A stretch of DNA of 52,065 bases from Oceanimonas doudoroffii (lineage in GTDB: Bacteria > Pseudomonadota > Gammaproteobacteria > Enterobacterales > Aeromonadaceae): the NCBI RefSeq assembly GCF_002242685.1, contig NZ_NBIM01000011.1:1-52065 (forward strand), given 5' to 3'. Below, piece after piece: positions 1 to 7,362 of the stretch. The notes beneath the pieces were generated by a model. It did no database searches, was not told where the DNA came from, and saw only the letters and a list, made by a program, of their open reading frames with translations. The stretch's first letter is position 1. The number at the start of each line of letters is the position of its first letter. The position numbers were made by a program, and so were the translations under genes.

Positions 1-105
1 ATACCTCTAAAGGGCCGTCCGAGACCAGGACGTTGATAGGCAGGGTGTGGAAGCGCTGTGAGGCGTGCAGCTAACCTGTACTAATGACCCGTGCGGCTTA
101 ACCAT
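1..105 (+). rRNA. 23S ribosomal RNA, 3' end (partial)
   Basis: The first ~105 bases match the conserved 3' terminus of 23S rRNA, with the typical CTAACCTGTACTAATGACC block and the terminal GGCTTAACC. The gene begins outside the window. It is followed after ~80 bases by 5S rRNA and tRNA-Asp, the usual end of a gammaproteobacterial rrn operon. The exact mature 3' end is set by analogy with E. coli. Confidence 0.95.
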
Positions 106-187
106 ACAACACCCAAGAAGTGTGAGAGACTTGCGGTCTCAAGAACGAATTCTTCATCACAAACGCTTTTTCCGAATGACGATTTTA

Positions 188-305
188 TGCCTGGCGGCCA
201 TAGCGTTGTGGAACCACCTGACTCCATGCCGAACTCAGTAGTGAAACGCACCCGCGCCGATGATAGTGTGGCAGCTGCCATGTGAAAGTAGGTCACTGCC
301 AGGCA
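188..305 (+). rRNA. rrf: 5S ribosomal RNA
   Basis: The sequence begins TGCCTGGCGGCC and ends ACTGCCAGGCA. These pair to form helix I, and the conserved CCATGCCGAACTCAG loop lies inside. The length of about 118 bases is normal. It lies between the 23S 3' end and tRNA-Asp in the same transcription unit. The ends are placed by the helix I pairing. Confidence 0.95.
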
Positions 306-339
306 CCCAATTTAGTACTCTGACTATACAGCTTTATGC

Positions 340-416
340 GGAGCGGTAGTTCAGTTGGTTAGAATACCGGCCTGTCACGCCGGGGGTCGCGGGTTCGAGT
401 CCCGTCCGCTCCGCCA
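340..416 (+). tRNA. tRNA-Asp (anticodon GTC)
   Basis: A 77-base cloverleaf starts GGAGCGG and ends CCGCTCCGCCA with an encoded CCA. The anticodon loop CTGTCAC carries GTC, and the T-arm GGTTCGAGTCC is canonical. It is the distal gene of the rRNA operon, as in several enterobacterial rrn operons. Confidence 0.97.
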
Positions 417-425
417 TCTTAAAGA

Positions 426-458
426 AGCCCTTAGCTAGTTGATAGCTAAGGGCTTTTT
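426..458 (+). terminator. Rho-independent terminator of the rRNA operon
   Basis: The stem AGCCCTTAGCTA pairs with TAGCTAAGGGCT around a short loop (GTTGA) and is followed by TTTTT. It lies ten bases after tRNA-Asp and plausibly ends the rRNA transcript. Confidence 0.88.
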
Positions 459-811
459 GCTTTTCTGTCCTCGGTAAAATCATCCTCACTTAACCCGTCA
501 AATCATCCTTCGTGACCATTCTGTGACCCGAGCCCTGTTTTTACCGGAGGTCAAAGGTCACGTCGTAAATATGACTGTTCACTTGCCATGGCGGCAATGG
601 CAGCTCACCATCCCCTCAGTAATTCCGTATAGGATCACCACTTGAATGAGATGAATACAGCAATACTGGAAGGCACATATAAACTGGATAGTAGCGAGAG
701 GAGGGGGAGGATATTTCCTGTGCAGCGAGTTTTTCTCCCCGAGTGATTGTCATTGGCAGATGTTGGAATGGGCTGGACAATGTTTGCCATGACCTGAGCG
801 GCGTCAGGTGC
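459..811. other. Gene-free stretch between rRNA operon and TetR gene
   Basis: No convincing coding sequence is seen in these ~350 bases, which look less G+C-rich than what follows. Several GTGACC/GGTCA words occur near 510-560 (GTGACC, TGTGACCC, GGTCAAAGGTCAC), but I cannot link them to a known site. Being just downstream of a tRNA, it could be an old integration junction. No integrase is present, and I found no repeat of the tRNA 3' end elsewhere in the window. Confidence 0.4.
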
Positions 812-1447
812 TCAGTACTGGGTGTTCAGGTCTACTCCAAGCAGAGCGCTGAAACTGTCGAGGCCGACCTGCACCAGTTCGCCTTCATGAAATACTTCGG
901 CCAGGGCTCCGCCCTCGAGCCAGAGTCCGTCCAGCACGGCGTTGCCCGCAATACTGAGGCGACGCAGCTGGTCGTCGCTGGCGATACGGCCGGTCTCGTC
1001 GAACAGGTCACGGATCAATGTCTTGAGGTGTAGCCGTAGTTTGTCGTAGCTGCGATTATGGCTGGCCTTCATGGCGGGGTCGTGCAGCAGCACTTCAAAG
1101 AAGCCGGCCCAGATCGCCACCGAGGCGTGACTGGTGACGGGTGGCTCGAGCGAGACCTGTACAAACTTGGCCAAGCGCCGGCGCGCCGAGCCACTCCCTT
1201 GGGAAGCTGCATCGGCGGCATTGACGAGGTCGCCCATGTAGGTTTCATAGGCTGCCGCGATCAGCTCGTCCTTGGACTTGAAGTAGTAGCGGATAAGCCC
1301 CTGGGTTACGTCAGCCTCTTTGGAAATGGAGCGCACGGTGGCGCCCCGGACGCCCTCGCGCGCGATCACGCGCAGGGTGGCCGCGATAAGATCCGCGCGT
1401 CGCTCTTCGGTATTCTCTTGCCGGATCCTGCCGGTTTTGACTTGCAT
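812..1447 (-). CDS. TetR/AcrR-family transcriptional regulator, BetI-like
   Basis: This 211-residue protein has the TetR architecture. An N-terminal helix-turn-helix (residues ~18-63) contains the typical run RGATVRSISKEADVTQGLIR followed by YYFKSKDEL. A helical ligand domain follows with BetI-like features (WAGFFEVLLHDP, LDGLWLEGG). It is the last gene of a leftward operon, 86 bases after a permease gene, so it is probably co-transcribed with the ABC transporter it would control. I infer that it senses an amino-acid-derived or methylamine-type ligand and binds the 40-bp palindrome at 4685-4724. BetI proper regulates choline genes, but no choline enzymes are nearby. The family call is firm; the specificity is a guess. 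No strong Shine-Dalgarno precedes the chosen ATG. Confidence 0.85.
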   Translation of the reverse strand: MQVKTGRIRQENTEERRADLIAATLRVIAREGVRGATVRSISKEADVTQGLIRYYFKSKDELIAAAYETYMGDLVNAADAASQGSGSARRRLAKFVQVSLEPPVTSHASVAIWAGFFEVLLHDPAMKASHNRSYDKLRLHLKTLIRDLFDETGRIASDDQLRRLSIAGNAVLDGLWLEGGALAEVFHEGELVQVGLDSFSALLGVDLNTQY

Positions 1448-1533
1448 ATTGAGTTATTCCGTCTGACTACTGTTTCCAGTCATCTTTTTTCGAATGCGAC
1501 TGTACCCGAAGTGAAGTCGGGAAACATGCAACT

Positions 1534-2307
1534 TTATGCTTTCGCCGGAAGCCGTCTTTCCAGCAGCCAAACCCCCAGCGCGATGCTGGCCGCTAGCAGG
1601 GTGTAGATAAACGCCAGCAACAGCAAGGGCTCGTAGGTGATAAAGGTTTCCTGACGAATGCGGGCGATAATGGCGTAGATGTCGATCACTGCAATGGTGG
1701 CGACCAGGGGCGTGGCCTTGAGGTGCAGGATCAGTTCACCACCGAGGGTCGGTAACACCCGCTGTATCGCCCGCGGCAGCCAGATGCGCCGCAGAATGGT
1801 GAAAGGCGTCATACCCATGGAGTGGGCCGCTTCCAGCTCGCCACGGGGCACCCCTCTGAAGGCGCCGCGCATCACTTCACCCTCGTAACCCGCGAATGAC
1901 AAGGTCAGCGCCACAAAGGCATAGGGCCAGGCCTCGATCAGGTAAGGCCAGATTGGGCTTTGTCGCAGTTCCGGCATGTAGGGGAACAGCGATCCCAGGC
2001 CGTAGTAGAGCAGCCACATCTGCAGCAGGATAGGTGTACCGCGAATAACGGTGCAGAATCCGCGGGCGAGCCAGGCCAATGGCCATGGCCCTGCGGCCTG
2101 TGCCAGACCCAGTGGCACGGCGAGCAGGGCGCCGGCCAGCACCGAGGTGACGAACAGCGCCACGGTGACACCGAGGGCATCGATCATCTGACCCTGGTAT
2201 TTCGGCAGCCAGCTCCAGTCCATGTTCAGCGCCGCCGCGGCGAAAGCGGCCAACGCGATAGCGGCCATCAGCAGCCGGTGCGGTTTGAGTGTGCGTAACT
2301 CAGGCAC
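1534..2307 (-). CDS. Polar amino-acid ABC transporter, inner-membrane permease (HisM/ArtM type)
   Basis: This 257-residue permease has about five hydrophobic segments and the HAAT-family permease signature. The EAA loop EVMRGAFRGVPRGELEAAHSMG is visible here only as its conserved words, GAFRGVPRGE and EAAHSMGM. TPILLQMWLLYYG in the middle is typical of HisM/ArtM/GltK-type subunits. It overlaps the upstream permease gene by 8 bases, so the two are translationally coupled and should form a heterodimeric channel. It lies in the order ATPase, binding protein, permease, permease, regulator. The ligand is probably arginine or a related cationic amino acid, judged from the dimethylargininase gene on the other side of the promoter region. 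This is inferred, not read from the sequence. Confidence 0.88.
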   Translation of the reverse strand: MPELRTLKPHRLLMAAIALAAFAAAALNMDWSWLPKYQGQMIDALGVTVALFVTSVLAGALLAVPLGLAQAAGPWPLAWLARGFCTVIRGTPILLQMWLLYYGLGSLFPYMPELRQSPIWPYLIEAWPYAFVALTLSFAGYEGEVMRGAFRGVPRGELEAAHSMGMTPFTILRRIWLPRAIQRVLPTLGGELILHLKATPLVATIAVIDIYAIIARIRQETFITYEPLLLLAFIYTLLAASIALGVWLLERRLPAKA

Positions 2308-3028
2308 GGCGCATCCCCCGGCTGAAATGTTTCTCGAGCCACTGGAACAGCCAGCCGGAGATCAGCGTCACGGCCAGATAGAGGGCGCCGGCGGCGAGCA
2401 GGAACAGAAAGTAGTGTTTGGTTGCGCCGGCGGCCTGGCGCGCCGCCAGTGTCAGCTCGGTGAAGCCGACCACGGCCAGCAAGGCGGTATCCTTGGTGGC
2501 GGTAAGCCAGAGGTTCGACAGACCGGGCAGGGCGAGCGGCACCATCTCCGGCAGAGTGATGCGGTAGAAAATGCGCAATGGGTGCATACCAAAGCTGCGG
2601 GCTGCCTCGATATGCCCCGGATTGACCGCCCCCAGAGCGCCACGCAACACCTCGGTGGCATAGGCGCCCTGGACGAAGCCGATCACCAGCACACCGACGA
2701 GAAAACCGCTGATCTCGATTTGCTCGTAGCCAAATGACGTTAGCACCTGATTGAGCAGTTGCGGTACGGCGAAATAGCCGATCAAGATCAGCACGAGTTC
2801 CGGCACCGCACGTACCAGGGTGGTATAGACTGCCATCATATCGCGGGCCACCGGGCCGCCGGAGCGTTTCAGCGTTGCACCGGCCAGTCCGATGAGCAGT
2901 CCTAGGCCATATCCCAGCAGCGTGATCTTGAGCGACACGATCAGCCCGTCGAGCAGCGCGCCGCCCCAGCCGGGAGGCGAGAGCGAGAGCAGTTCCGTCA
3001 TCTCCATGTCACGGTAGTTAATCGCCAT
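2300..3028 (-). CDS. Polar amino-acid ABC transporter, inner-membrane permease (HisQ/ArtQ type)
   Basis: This 242-residue permease of the HisQ/ArtQ/GltJ group has a hydrophobic N-terminal half containing TTLVRAVPELVLILIGYF, a hallmark of the family. An EAA loop follows around GALGAVNPGHIEAARSFGM. The start has a good ribosome binding site (AAGGAGA, ~6 bases upstream). It is separated from the upstream binding-protein gene by 50 bases and overlaps the next permease gene. Together with that partner it would form the transmembrane pore fed by the periplasmic binding protein at 3079-3849. Exact substrate unknown. Confidence 0.88.
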   Translation of the reverse strand: MAINYRDMEMTELLSLSPPGWGGALLDGLIVSLKITLLGYGLGLLIGLAGATLKRSGGPVARDMMAVYTTLVRAVPELVLILIGYFAVPQLLNQVLTSFGYEQIEISGFLVGVLVIGFVQGAYATEVLRGALGAVNPGHIEAARSFGMHPLRIFYRITLPEMVPLALPGLSNLWLTATKDTALLAVVGFTELTLAARQAAGATKHYFLFLLAAGALYLAVTLISGWLFQWLEKHFSRGMRRA

Positions 3029-3078
3029 CCTGGTCTCCTTCGGGCTGGGTTGTGTTCGTCACGCTGCGCAACGGCGCC

Positions 3079-3849
3079 TTATTCGCCGTAGATGTTGAAG
3101 TCGAAATATTTGGCGGTGATGGCATCGTAGGTGCCGTTGGCACGGATCGCGGCGATCGCCGTGTTCAGCTGTTGCAGCAGTGCCGCATTGCCCTTGCGCA
3201 GGCCAAAGCCGATGCCCAGGCCGAGTACGCTCTCGTCGTTGGTGACCAGGCCGACGTTTTCACAGCAGAGCGTACCTTCGTCCGAAGTCAGGAAACCGTC
3301 GAGTACCATGACGTCGGCGAGGGTGCCGTCGAGGCGGCCGGAAAAGACGTCCTGGTTGGCTTCATCCTGGGTCTGGTACTCGCGGATATTGGCATTTGGG
3401 AAGTGCTTGAGCGCATAGGCCTGGTGCACGGAGCCCGACTGCACGCCGATGGTCTTGCCGGTCACGCCTTGTGGAGTGGGCGCCATGCCGCTGCCCTTGG
3501 CCGCAACGAGTGCGGCACCGGTCTGATAGTACTTGTCGGAGAAGTCGATCACCTTCTGGCGTTCTTCGTTGATGCTCAGTGAAGCGGCGATCACGTCGAG
3601 CTTCTCGGCCTGCAGGGCGGGGATAATGCTATCCCAGGAGGTGGTAACAATCTCGCACTCAAGCCTGGCCTCGGCGCACACGGCATTGGCGATGTCCACT
3701 TCCCAGCCGGTGACCTGGCCGGTGGCGTCCGGTGTGGCGAAGGGAGGATAGGGTTCGGTGGCAAAGCCGAGGCGGATGACCTCCGCGGATGCCGTTGAGG
3801 CGACGGCAGACAGAGCAAGGGCGGCAAACAGGCTGGATGTGATTTTCAT
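3079..3849 (-). CDS. Periplasmic amino-acid-binding protein of ABC transporter (HisJ/ArtJ/LAO type)
   Basis: This is a 256-residue secreted binding protein. Residues 1-22 form a Sec signal peptide ending at ASTASA. The mature chain starts EVIRLGFATEPYPPF and continues with the type-3 solute-binding-protein pattern: WEVDIANAVC, LDVIAASLSINEERQKVIDFSDKYY, and GKTIGVQSGS. These regions normally hold the aromatic and acidic residues that bind a polar or cationic amino acid. The pair of cysteines near CCENVG is unusual. The ATG has a GGAGA site just upstream. It sits 14 bases after the ATPase gene and precedes both permeases. The family is certain; arginine, methylarginine, lysine, ornithine or histidine are all possible ligands. 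Confidence 0.88.
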   Translation of the reverse strand: MKITSSLFAALALSAVASTASAEVIRLGFATEPYPPFATPDATGQVTGWEVDIANAVCAEARLECEIVTTSWDSIIPALQAEKLDVIAASLSINEERQKVIDFSDKYYQTGAALVAAKGSGMAPTPQGVTGKTIGVQSGSVHQAYALKHFPNANIREYQTQDEANQDVFSGRLDGTLADVMVLDGFLTSDEGTLCCENVGLVTNDESVLGLGIGFGLRKGNAALLQQLNTAIAAIRANGTYDAITAKYFDFNIYGE

Positions 3850-3863
3850 ATGATCTCCGGAAG

Positions 3864-4652
3864 TCAGACGATTGAGCTGATGAACTGTTTGAGACGCTCC
3901 GATTTTGGCGCCTGGAAGATCTCCTCCGGCGTCCCTTGCTCCTCAACGCGTCCCTGGTTGAGAAACATTACCCTGTCGGCGACATCCGCCGCGAATTTCA
4001 TTTCATGGGTGACGATGATCATGGTGCGGTTTTCCTCGGCCAGGTCACGCATGACCGTCAGCACTTCGCCCACCAGTTCGGGATCAAGCGCCGAGGTCGG
4101 CTCGTCGAACAGCATGACTTCCGGATCCACCGCCAGGGCGCGGGCGATGGCACCGCGCTGCTGCTGACCGCCGGAAAGTTGCTGCGGATACATGTCGCGG
4201 CGATCGGCGAGACCCACGCGATCGAGCAGACGCCGAGCGACTTCCCGTGCTTCCTCCTTTGAGCGGCCCAGCACCTGGACCTGCGCTTCCATGACGTTTT
4301 TCTCCAGCGACATGTGCGGCCAGAGGTTGAAGCCTTGAAACACCATGGCGATACGACTGCGCAGCCGGCGCAGCTGTTTTTGATCCTGAACGGTAGAGGT
4401 ACCGTCCCGGTTGGGCTTCAGCAGAATGTCTTCGCCCAGCAGGCGGAGGCGGTCGGTGCGGGTGGGCGTCTCAAGCAGGTTAAGACACCGCAGTGTCGTT
4501 GACTTGCCGGATCCGCTGCCGCCTATGAGGGCCACCACTTCACCCTGAGCCGCGGACAGGTCGATCCCCTTCAGCACCTCGATTTGACCGAAGGTCTTGT
4601 GCAGGTTAGCCACCTCGATGACGGGCGCCGACCTCATGTTACGAGCATGCAT
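3864..4652 (-). CDS. Polar amino-acid ABC transporter ATP-binding protein (HisP/ArtP type)
   Basis: This 262-residue ATPase carries Walker A (GGSGSGKST), a Q-loop (VFQGFNLWPH), the ABC signature LSGGQQQR, Walker B (VMLFDEPTSALDP) and the switch histidine (VTHEM). The position after the signature reads QQRGAIARALA where most relatives have V or A in place of the G, a minor oddity. It is the first gene of the leftward operon. A strong GGAGG lies 6 bases before the ATG at 4652, and the 40-bp palindrome is some 30-70 bases upstream, well placed to control the operon. It energises import through the two downstream permeases. Confidence 0.92.
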   Translation of the reverse strand: MHARNMRSAPVIEVANLHKTFGQIEVLKGIDLSAAQGEVVALIGGSGSGKSTTLRCLNLLETPTRTDRLRLLGEDILLKPNRDGTSTVQDQKQLRRLRSRIAMVFQGFNLWPHMSLEKNVMEAQVQVLGRSKEEAREVARRLLDRVGLADRRDMYPQQLSGGQQQRGAIARALAVDPEVMLFDEPTSALDPELVGEVLTVMRDLAEENRTMIIVTHEMKFAADVADRVMFLNQGRVEEQGTPEEIFQAPKSERLKQFISSIV

Positions 4653-4684
4653 GGATGCCTCCGCTTCTTACTACTTTCCAAAAG

Positions 4685-4724
4685 AATTTATACGTTTGCA
4701 TAAATTTATGCAAACGTATAAATT
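4685..4724. promoter_or_regulatory. Perfect 40-bp palindrome, probable operator between ABC operon and dimethylargininase gene
   Basis: The sequence from 4685 to 4724 is its own exact reverse complement, centred between 4704 and 4705 with core GCATAAATTTATGC and arms containing TATACGTTTGC. It is strikingly AT-rich in a GC-rich neighbourhood. It lies in the ~110-base gap between two divergent genes, so a dimer or dimer pair bound here could control both. The best candidate binder is the TetR-family protein encoded at 812-1447. The core also loosely resembles an ArgR box (TGCAT-AAAT-TATGCA), so ArgR is an alternative. Binding itself is inferred. Confidence 0.8.
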
Positions 4725-4760
4725 TCTGCGACGAATCTCGTTGCCATTAGGGAGACCCCC

Positions 4761-5558
4761 GTGACTGCACGTTCCTACACTTTTACCCACGCGATCACCC
4801 GCCGGCCGGGTGCCAGTATCGTAAAGGGCCTGCGCGCCGTTGATACCGGCGAGCCCAGCCTCGACCTTTTCCGTCAGCACCACCAGGACTATGTGGCCGC
4901 CCTTGAGTCGACCGGCGCCAAGGTTACCGTACTGGATCCACTCGAAGCGTACCCGGATTCGGTGTTCGTTGAGGATGCGGCGTTGTGCCTGCCGGAGGTT
5001 GCCATTGCCATGCGTCCCGGCGCCGCGTCGCGCCTGGGGGAGGCCGCCGAGATGGTGCCGACGCTGGAGCAGTTTTATCCCGAGGTACTGCGCATTAAGG
5101 GGCCGGGCTTTGCCGACGGCGGTGACATTCTCACCACCGAGCGGGAAATCCTGGTCGGCACCTCCAGCCGGACCGATGCCGCCGGCATTGAGGAACTGCG
5201 CCAGCTGGTGGCGCCCTACGGTTACCGGGTGCGCGAGGTGATCACGCCCGAAGGCGTATTGCACTTCAAGACCGACTGCTCGCTGCTCGACGAGGACACC
5301 ATACTGTCGACCCGTCGGCTGGACACGACCGACTGCTTTGACGGCTATCGGGTGATTCACACCGCGGAAGGGGAAGAAGCCTGCGCCAACACCATTCGGT
5401 TCAACGAGCTGGTGCTGATGCCGGCGGGCTTCCCGCGCACGGCCGAGCTGCTCGACAAGGCTGGCTACAAGGTGCGTTTGATTGGCAACAGCGAGGCTGC
5501 CAAGCTCGACGGCGGCATGTCCTGCCTGTCGCTGCGTTTCGCACCGCCCCGCGCGTGA
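4761..5558 (+). CDS. Dimethylarginine dimethylaminohydrolase-family enzyme (dimethylargininase)
   Basis: This 265-residue guanidino-modifying enzyme aligns by eye along its whole length with Pseudomonas aeruginosa DDAH. It shares PDSVFVED (residues 65-72), GDIL near 121, VLHFKT with the catalytic His168, MPAGFPRT, and the C-terminal nucleophile motif LDGGMSCLSLRF with Cys255. The acidic catalytic position is Asp119, as in mammalian DDAH, where the Pseudomonas enzyme has Glu. The expected reaction is N-omega-methylated arginine plus water giving citrulline plus (di)methylamine. Start is GTG at 4761, chosen because AGGGAGA lies 6 bases upstream. It is divergent from a cationic amino-acid ABC transporter, which would supply its substrate. 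Arginine deiminase-like activity on other guanidines cannot be excluded. Confidence 0.85.
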   Translation: MTARSYTFTHAITRRPGASIVKGLRAVDTGEPSLDLFRQHHQDYVAALESTGAKVTVLDPLEAYPDSVFVEDAALCLPEVAIAMRPGAASRLGEAAEMVPTLEQFYPEVLRIKGPGFADGGDILTTEREILVGTSSRTDAAGIEELRQLVAPYGYRVREVITPEGVLHFKTDCSLLDEDTILSTRRLDTTDCFDGYRVIHTAEGEEACANTIRFNELVLMPAGFPRTAELLDKAGYKVRLIGNSEAAKLDGGMSCLSLRFAPPRA

Positions 5559-5705
5559 TGACACTCTGGTGCGCAGTTTGAAGCAGGTTTTGATCATGCC
5601 CTGAGTGAAAGTGCCCAAGGCTGTTTTCGAGCGGTATGTGACTGTCGAGAATGCACAGTATCAGAAAAATTCCGTACAATGCCCGCCTTGTTTCAAGGGG
5701 GACTC

Positions 5706-6401
5706 ATGTCTATTCATTACAAAAAACTGGTGTTCTGGAACCTGGCGGCGTTTGCGGTGCTGGGCAGCTGGTTCTGGCTGCCGAACCATGGTTTCTGGTT
5801 CGAGCTCGACAAGGCGGTGTTTTACTTTTTTAATCACAAGCTGGGGGAAAGCCAGGCCTGGGTTAACCTGATCGCGGCGCTCAACAACCGGGCCTTTGAT
5901 GGTGTGGCTCTGTTGGCCATGGGAGCCGTGTATTACAGCTTCTATCGTAAGGCTGACTCCGAGCAGCGCCGCCGGCTGGTGATTATTGGTGTGTGCATGC
6001 TGCTGACCGCCGTGGGGCTGAACCAGCTGGGCCGTGCCATTCCGGTGGAGCGGCCCAGCCCGACTCTGACTTTTGACAATGTATTACGGCTGACCGAGCT
6101 GGCATCATTCAAGACCAAGGACTCGTCCGGAGACAGCTTTCCCGGCGATCATGGCCTGATGCTGATGATCTTCACCGCCTTTGCCTGGCGTTATCTGTCC
6201 TGGAAGGCAGGGCTCTGGGGTTGCCTGTTTGTGGTGGTATTTTCCGCCCCCAGAGTAATGGGCGGGGCCCATTGGTTTACCGACATATACGTGGGGGCCT
6301 TTGCGGTGGCCGCTTTTGGCCTAGCCTGGCTGCTGCAGACCGGCCTGATGGATGCGCTGGTCGCCCGTGCACAGGCGCTCCTTCCGTCACGCTCCCGCTG
6401 A
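5706..6401 (+). CDS. lpxT: LpxT, lipid A 1-diphosphate synthase (PAP2 family)
   Basis: This 231-residue inner-membrane PAP2-superfamily protein closely matches E. coli LpxT (YeiU). Shared runs include NNRAFDG, LLTAVGLNQLG, SPTLTFDNV and the phosphatase motifs DSFPGDHG and GAHWFTDIYVG. LpxT transfers the distal phosphate of undecaprenyl pyrophosphate to the 1-phosphate of lipid A on the periplasmic side. The start at 5706 is preferred over an upstream in-frame ATG at 5679 because AAGGGG lies five bases before it and the protein then has the E. coli length. Its end overlaps the end of the convergent LysR gene by 15 bases, with no terminator between. Confidence 0.9.
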   Translation: MSIHYKKLVFWNLAAFAVLGSWFWLPNHGFWFELDKAVFYFFNHKLGESQAWVNLIAALNNRAFDGVALLAMGAVYYSFYRKADSEQRRRLVIIGVCMLLTAVGLNQLGRAIPVERPSPTLTFDNVLRLTELASFKTKDSSGDSFPGDHGLMLMIFTAFAWRYLSWKAGLWGCLFVVVFSAPRVMGGAHWFTDIYVGAFAVAAFGLAWLLQTGLMDALVARAQALLPSRSR

Positions 6402-7310
6402 TCCTTTCTTTTCCTCAAACAGGGCCGGGATCTGGCGAATCAGCCAGCTCTTGGCCTTGCCCATGGCGTCCCGCCGCCAGGCCAGCACCACATCGGTACT
6501 GTAGGGTGCCACTCCCTCGATGGGCTTCAGTTCTCCCCGCTCCAGCAACTCGTTCAACCAGGCTCCCGGCAGGGTGGAGATGCCCAGTCCGGCACGCAGG
6601 GCGCTGATCTTGTCCTGCATGGTACTAACGGTCAGTCGGGACTGCTTGTTGAACAAATGGTAGGTCAATGGCGGCTTGTTTCGGGCGGTATCGGCCACGG
6701 CAATGGCCCGGTAGCCCTGCAGCACCTCGGCACTGACGGGGATGGTTTCCCGATGGATGGGGTGCTCGGGGTGGGCCACATAGACGAAGCTTTCCCGATA
6801 GAGAAAACTGTGTTTGATGCCGGGAGTCAGTGGCATTTCTTCCTGTAGGGGGGCAATGATCAGATCGGCCCGGCCGCTTTCCAGCGCTTCCCAGCTGCCG
6901 GCGAGAATTTCCTGAGACAGCCGAATATCGGTATCACTCTGCCGTGACAGGGCTTCAATCAGCGGAAACAGTCGCTGGCTCGGTAGGACGCCGTCCACCG
7001 CCAGGGTCAGGCTGGTTTCCCAGCCCCGCTCCAGGGCGCGGGCGCTTTCAACCAGCTGGCCCGAAGCCTGCAACAGCTGACGGCCCTGGTCCAGCAACAG
7101 ACGGCCGACAGGAGTAAAACGGGTGCGGTGGCCGGAGCGATCAAACAAGGTCAGATCCAGCTCGTCTTCCAGTTTCTGAATGGTATAGCTGAGCGCCGAG
7201 GGGACCTTGCCCAGCTCATCGGCGGCGGCGGCGAAACTGCCGCGGCGGTCAATGGCATCCAGTACCCGCAAGGCATCCAGGGTCAGGGCTTTTTCTCGGG
7301 ACATACTCAT
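6387..7310 (-). CDS. LysR-family transcriptional regulator, similar to E. coli YhaJ
   Basis: This 307-residue LysR-type regulator has an N-terminal winged helix (residues ~9-68: LDALRVLDAIDRRGSFAAAA, then PSALSYTIQKLE) and a periplasmic-binding-protein-like effector domain. The N-terminus (RRGSFAAAADELGKVPSALSY) and the words GIAVADTAR-like AIAVADTAR, LTVSTMQDK and AWRRDAMGKAKSW match YhaJ of E. coli, a regulator reported to respond to aromatic breakdown products. It follows an AEC permease gene by 52 bases on the same strand, so the pair probably forms an operon or a regulator-target set. The effector is unknown. A second in-frame ATG two codons in could also be the start. Confidence 0.85.
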   Translation of the reverse strand: MSMSREKALTLDALRVLDAIDRRGSFAAAADELGKVPSALSYTIQKLEDELDLTLFDRSGHRTRFTPVGRLLLDQGRQLLQASGQLVESARALERGWETSLTLAVDGVLPSQRLFPLIEALSRQSDTDIRLSQEILAGSWEALESGRADLIIAPLQEEMPLTPGIKHSFLYRESFVYVAHPEHPIHRETIPVSAEVLQGYRAIAVADTARNKPPLTYHLFNKQSRLTVSTMQDKISALRAGLGISTLPGAWLNELLERGELKPIEGVAPYSTDVVLAWRRDAMGKAKSWLIRQIPALFEEKKGSAGA

Positions 7311-7362
7311 ACCAGGAAGAAAGACATATGGTCTACCATACGTGACTACGGGCAGGCTTGCA

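Noticed and set aside
340..560. tRNA-Asp as integration site of a genomic island
   Set aside because: No integrase, and I could not find a repeat of the tRNA 3' end elsewhere in the window.
743..1606. Open frames on the + strand opposite the TetR gene
   Set aside because: They mirror the codon pattern of the TetR gene and have no ribosome binding site or recognisable domains.
4671..5618. Long open frame (315 codons) on the minus strand opposite the dimethylargininase gene
   Set aside because: It covers the whole enzyme gene in antisense, starts and ends in non-coding DNA and has no family features; the sense protein is unmistakable.
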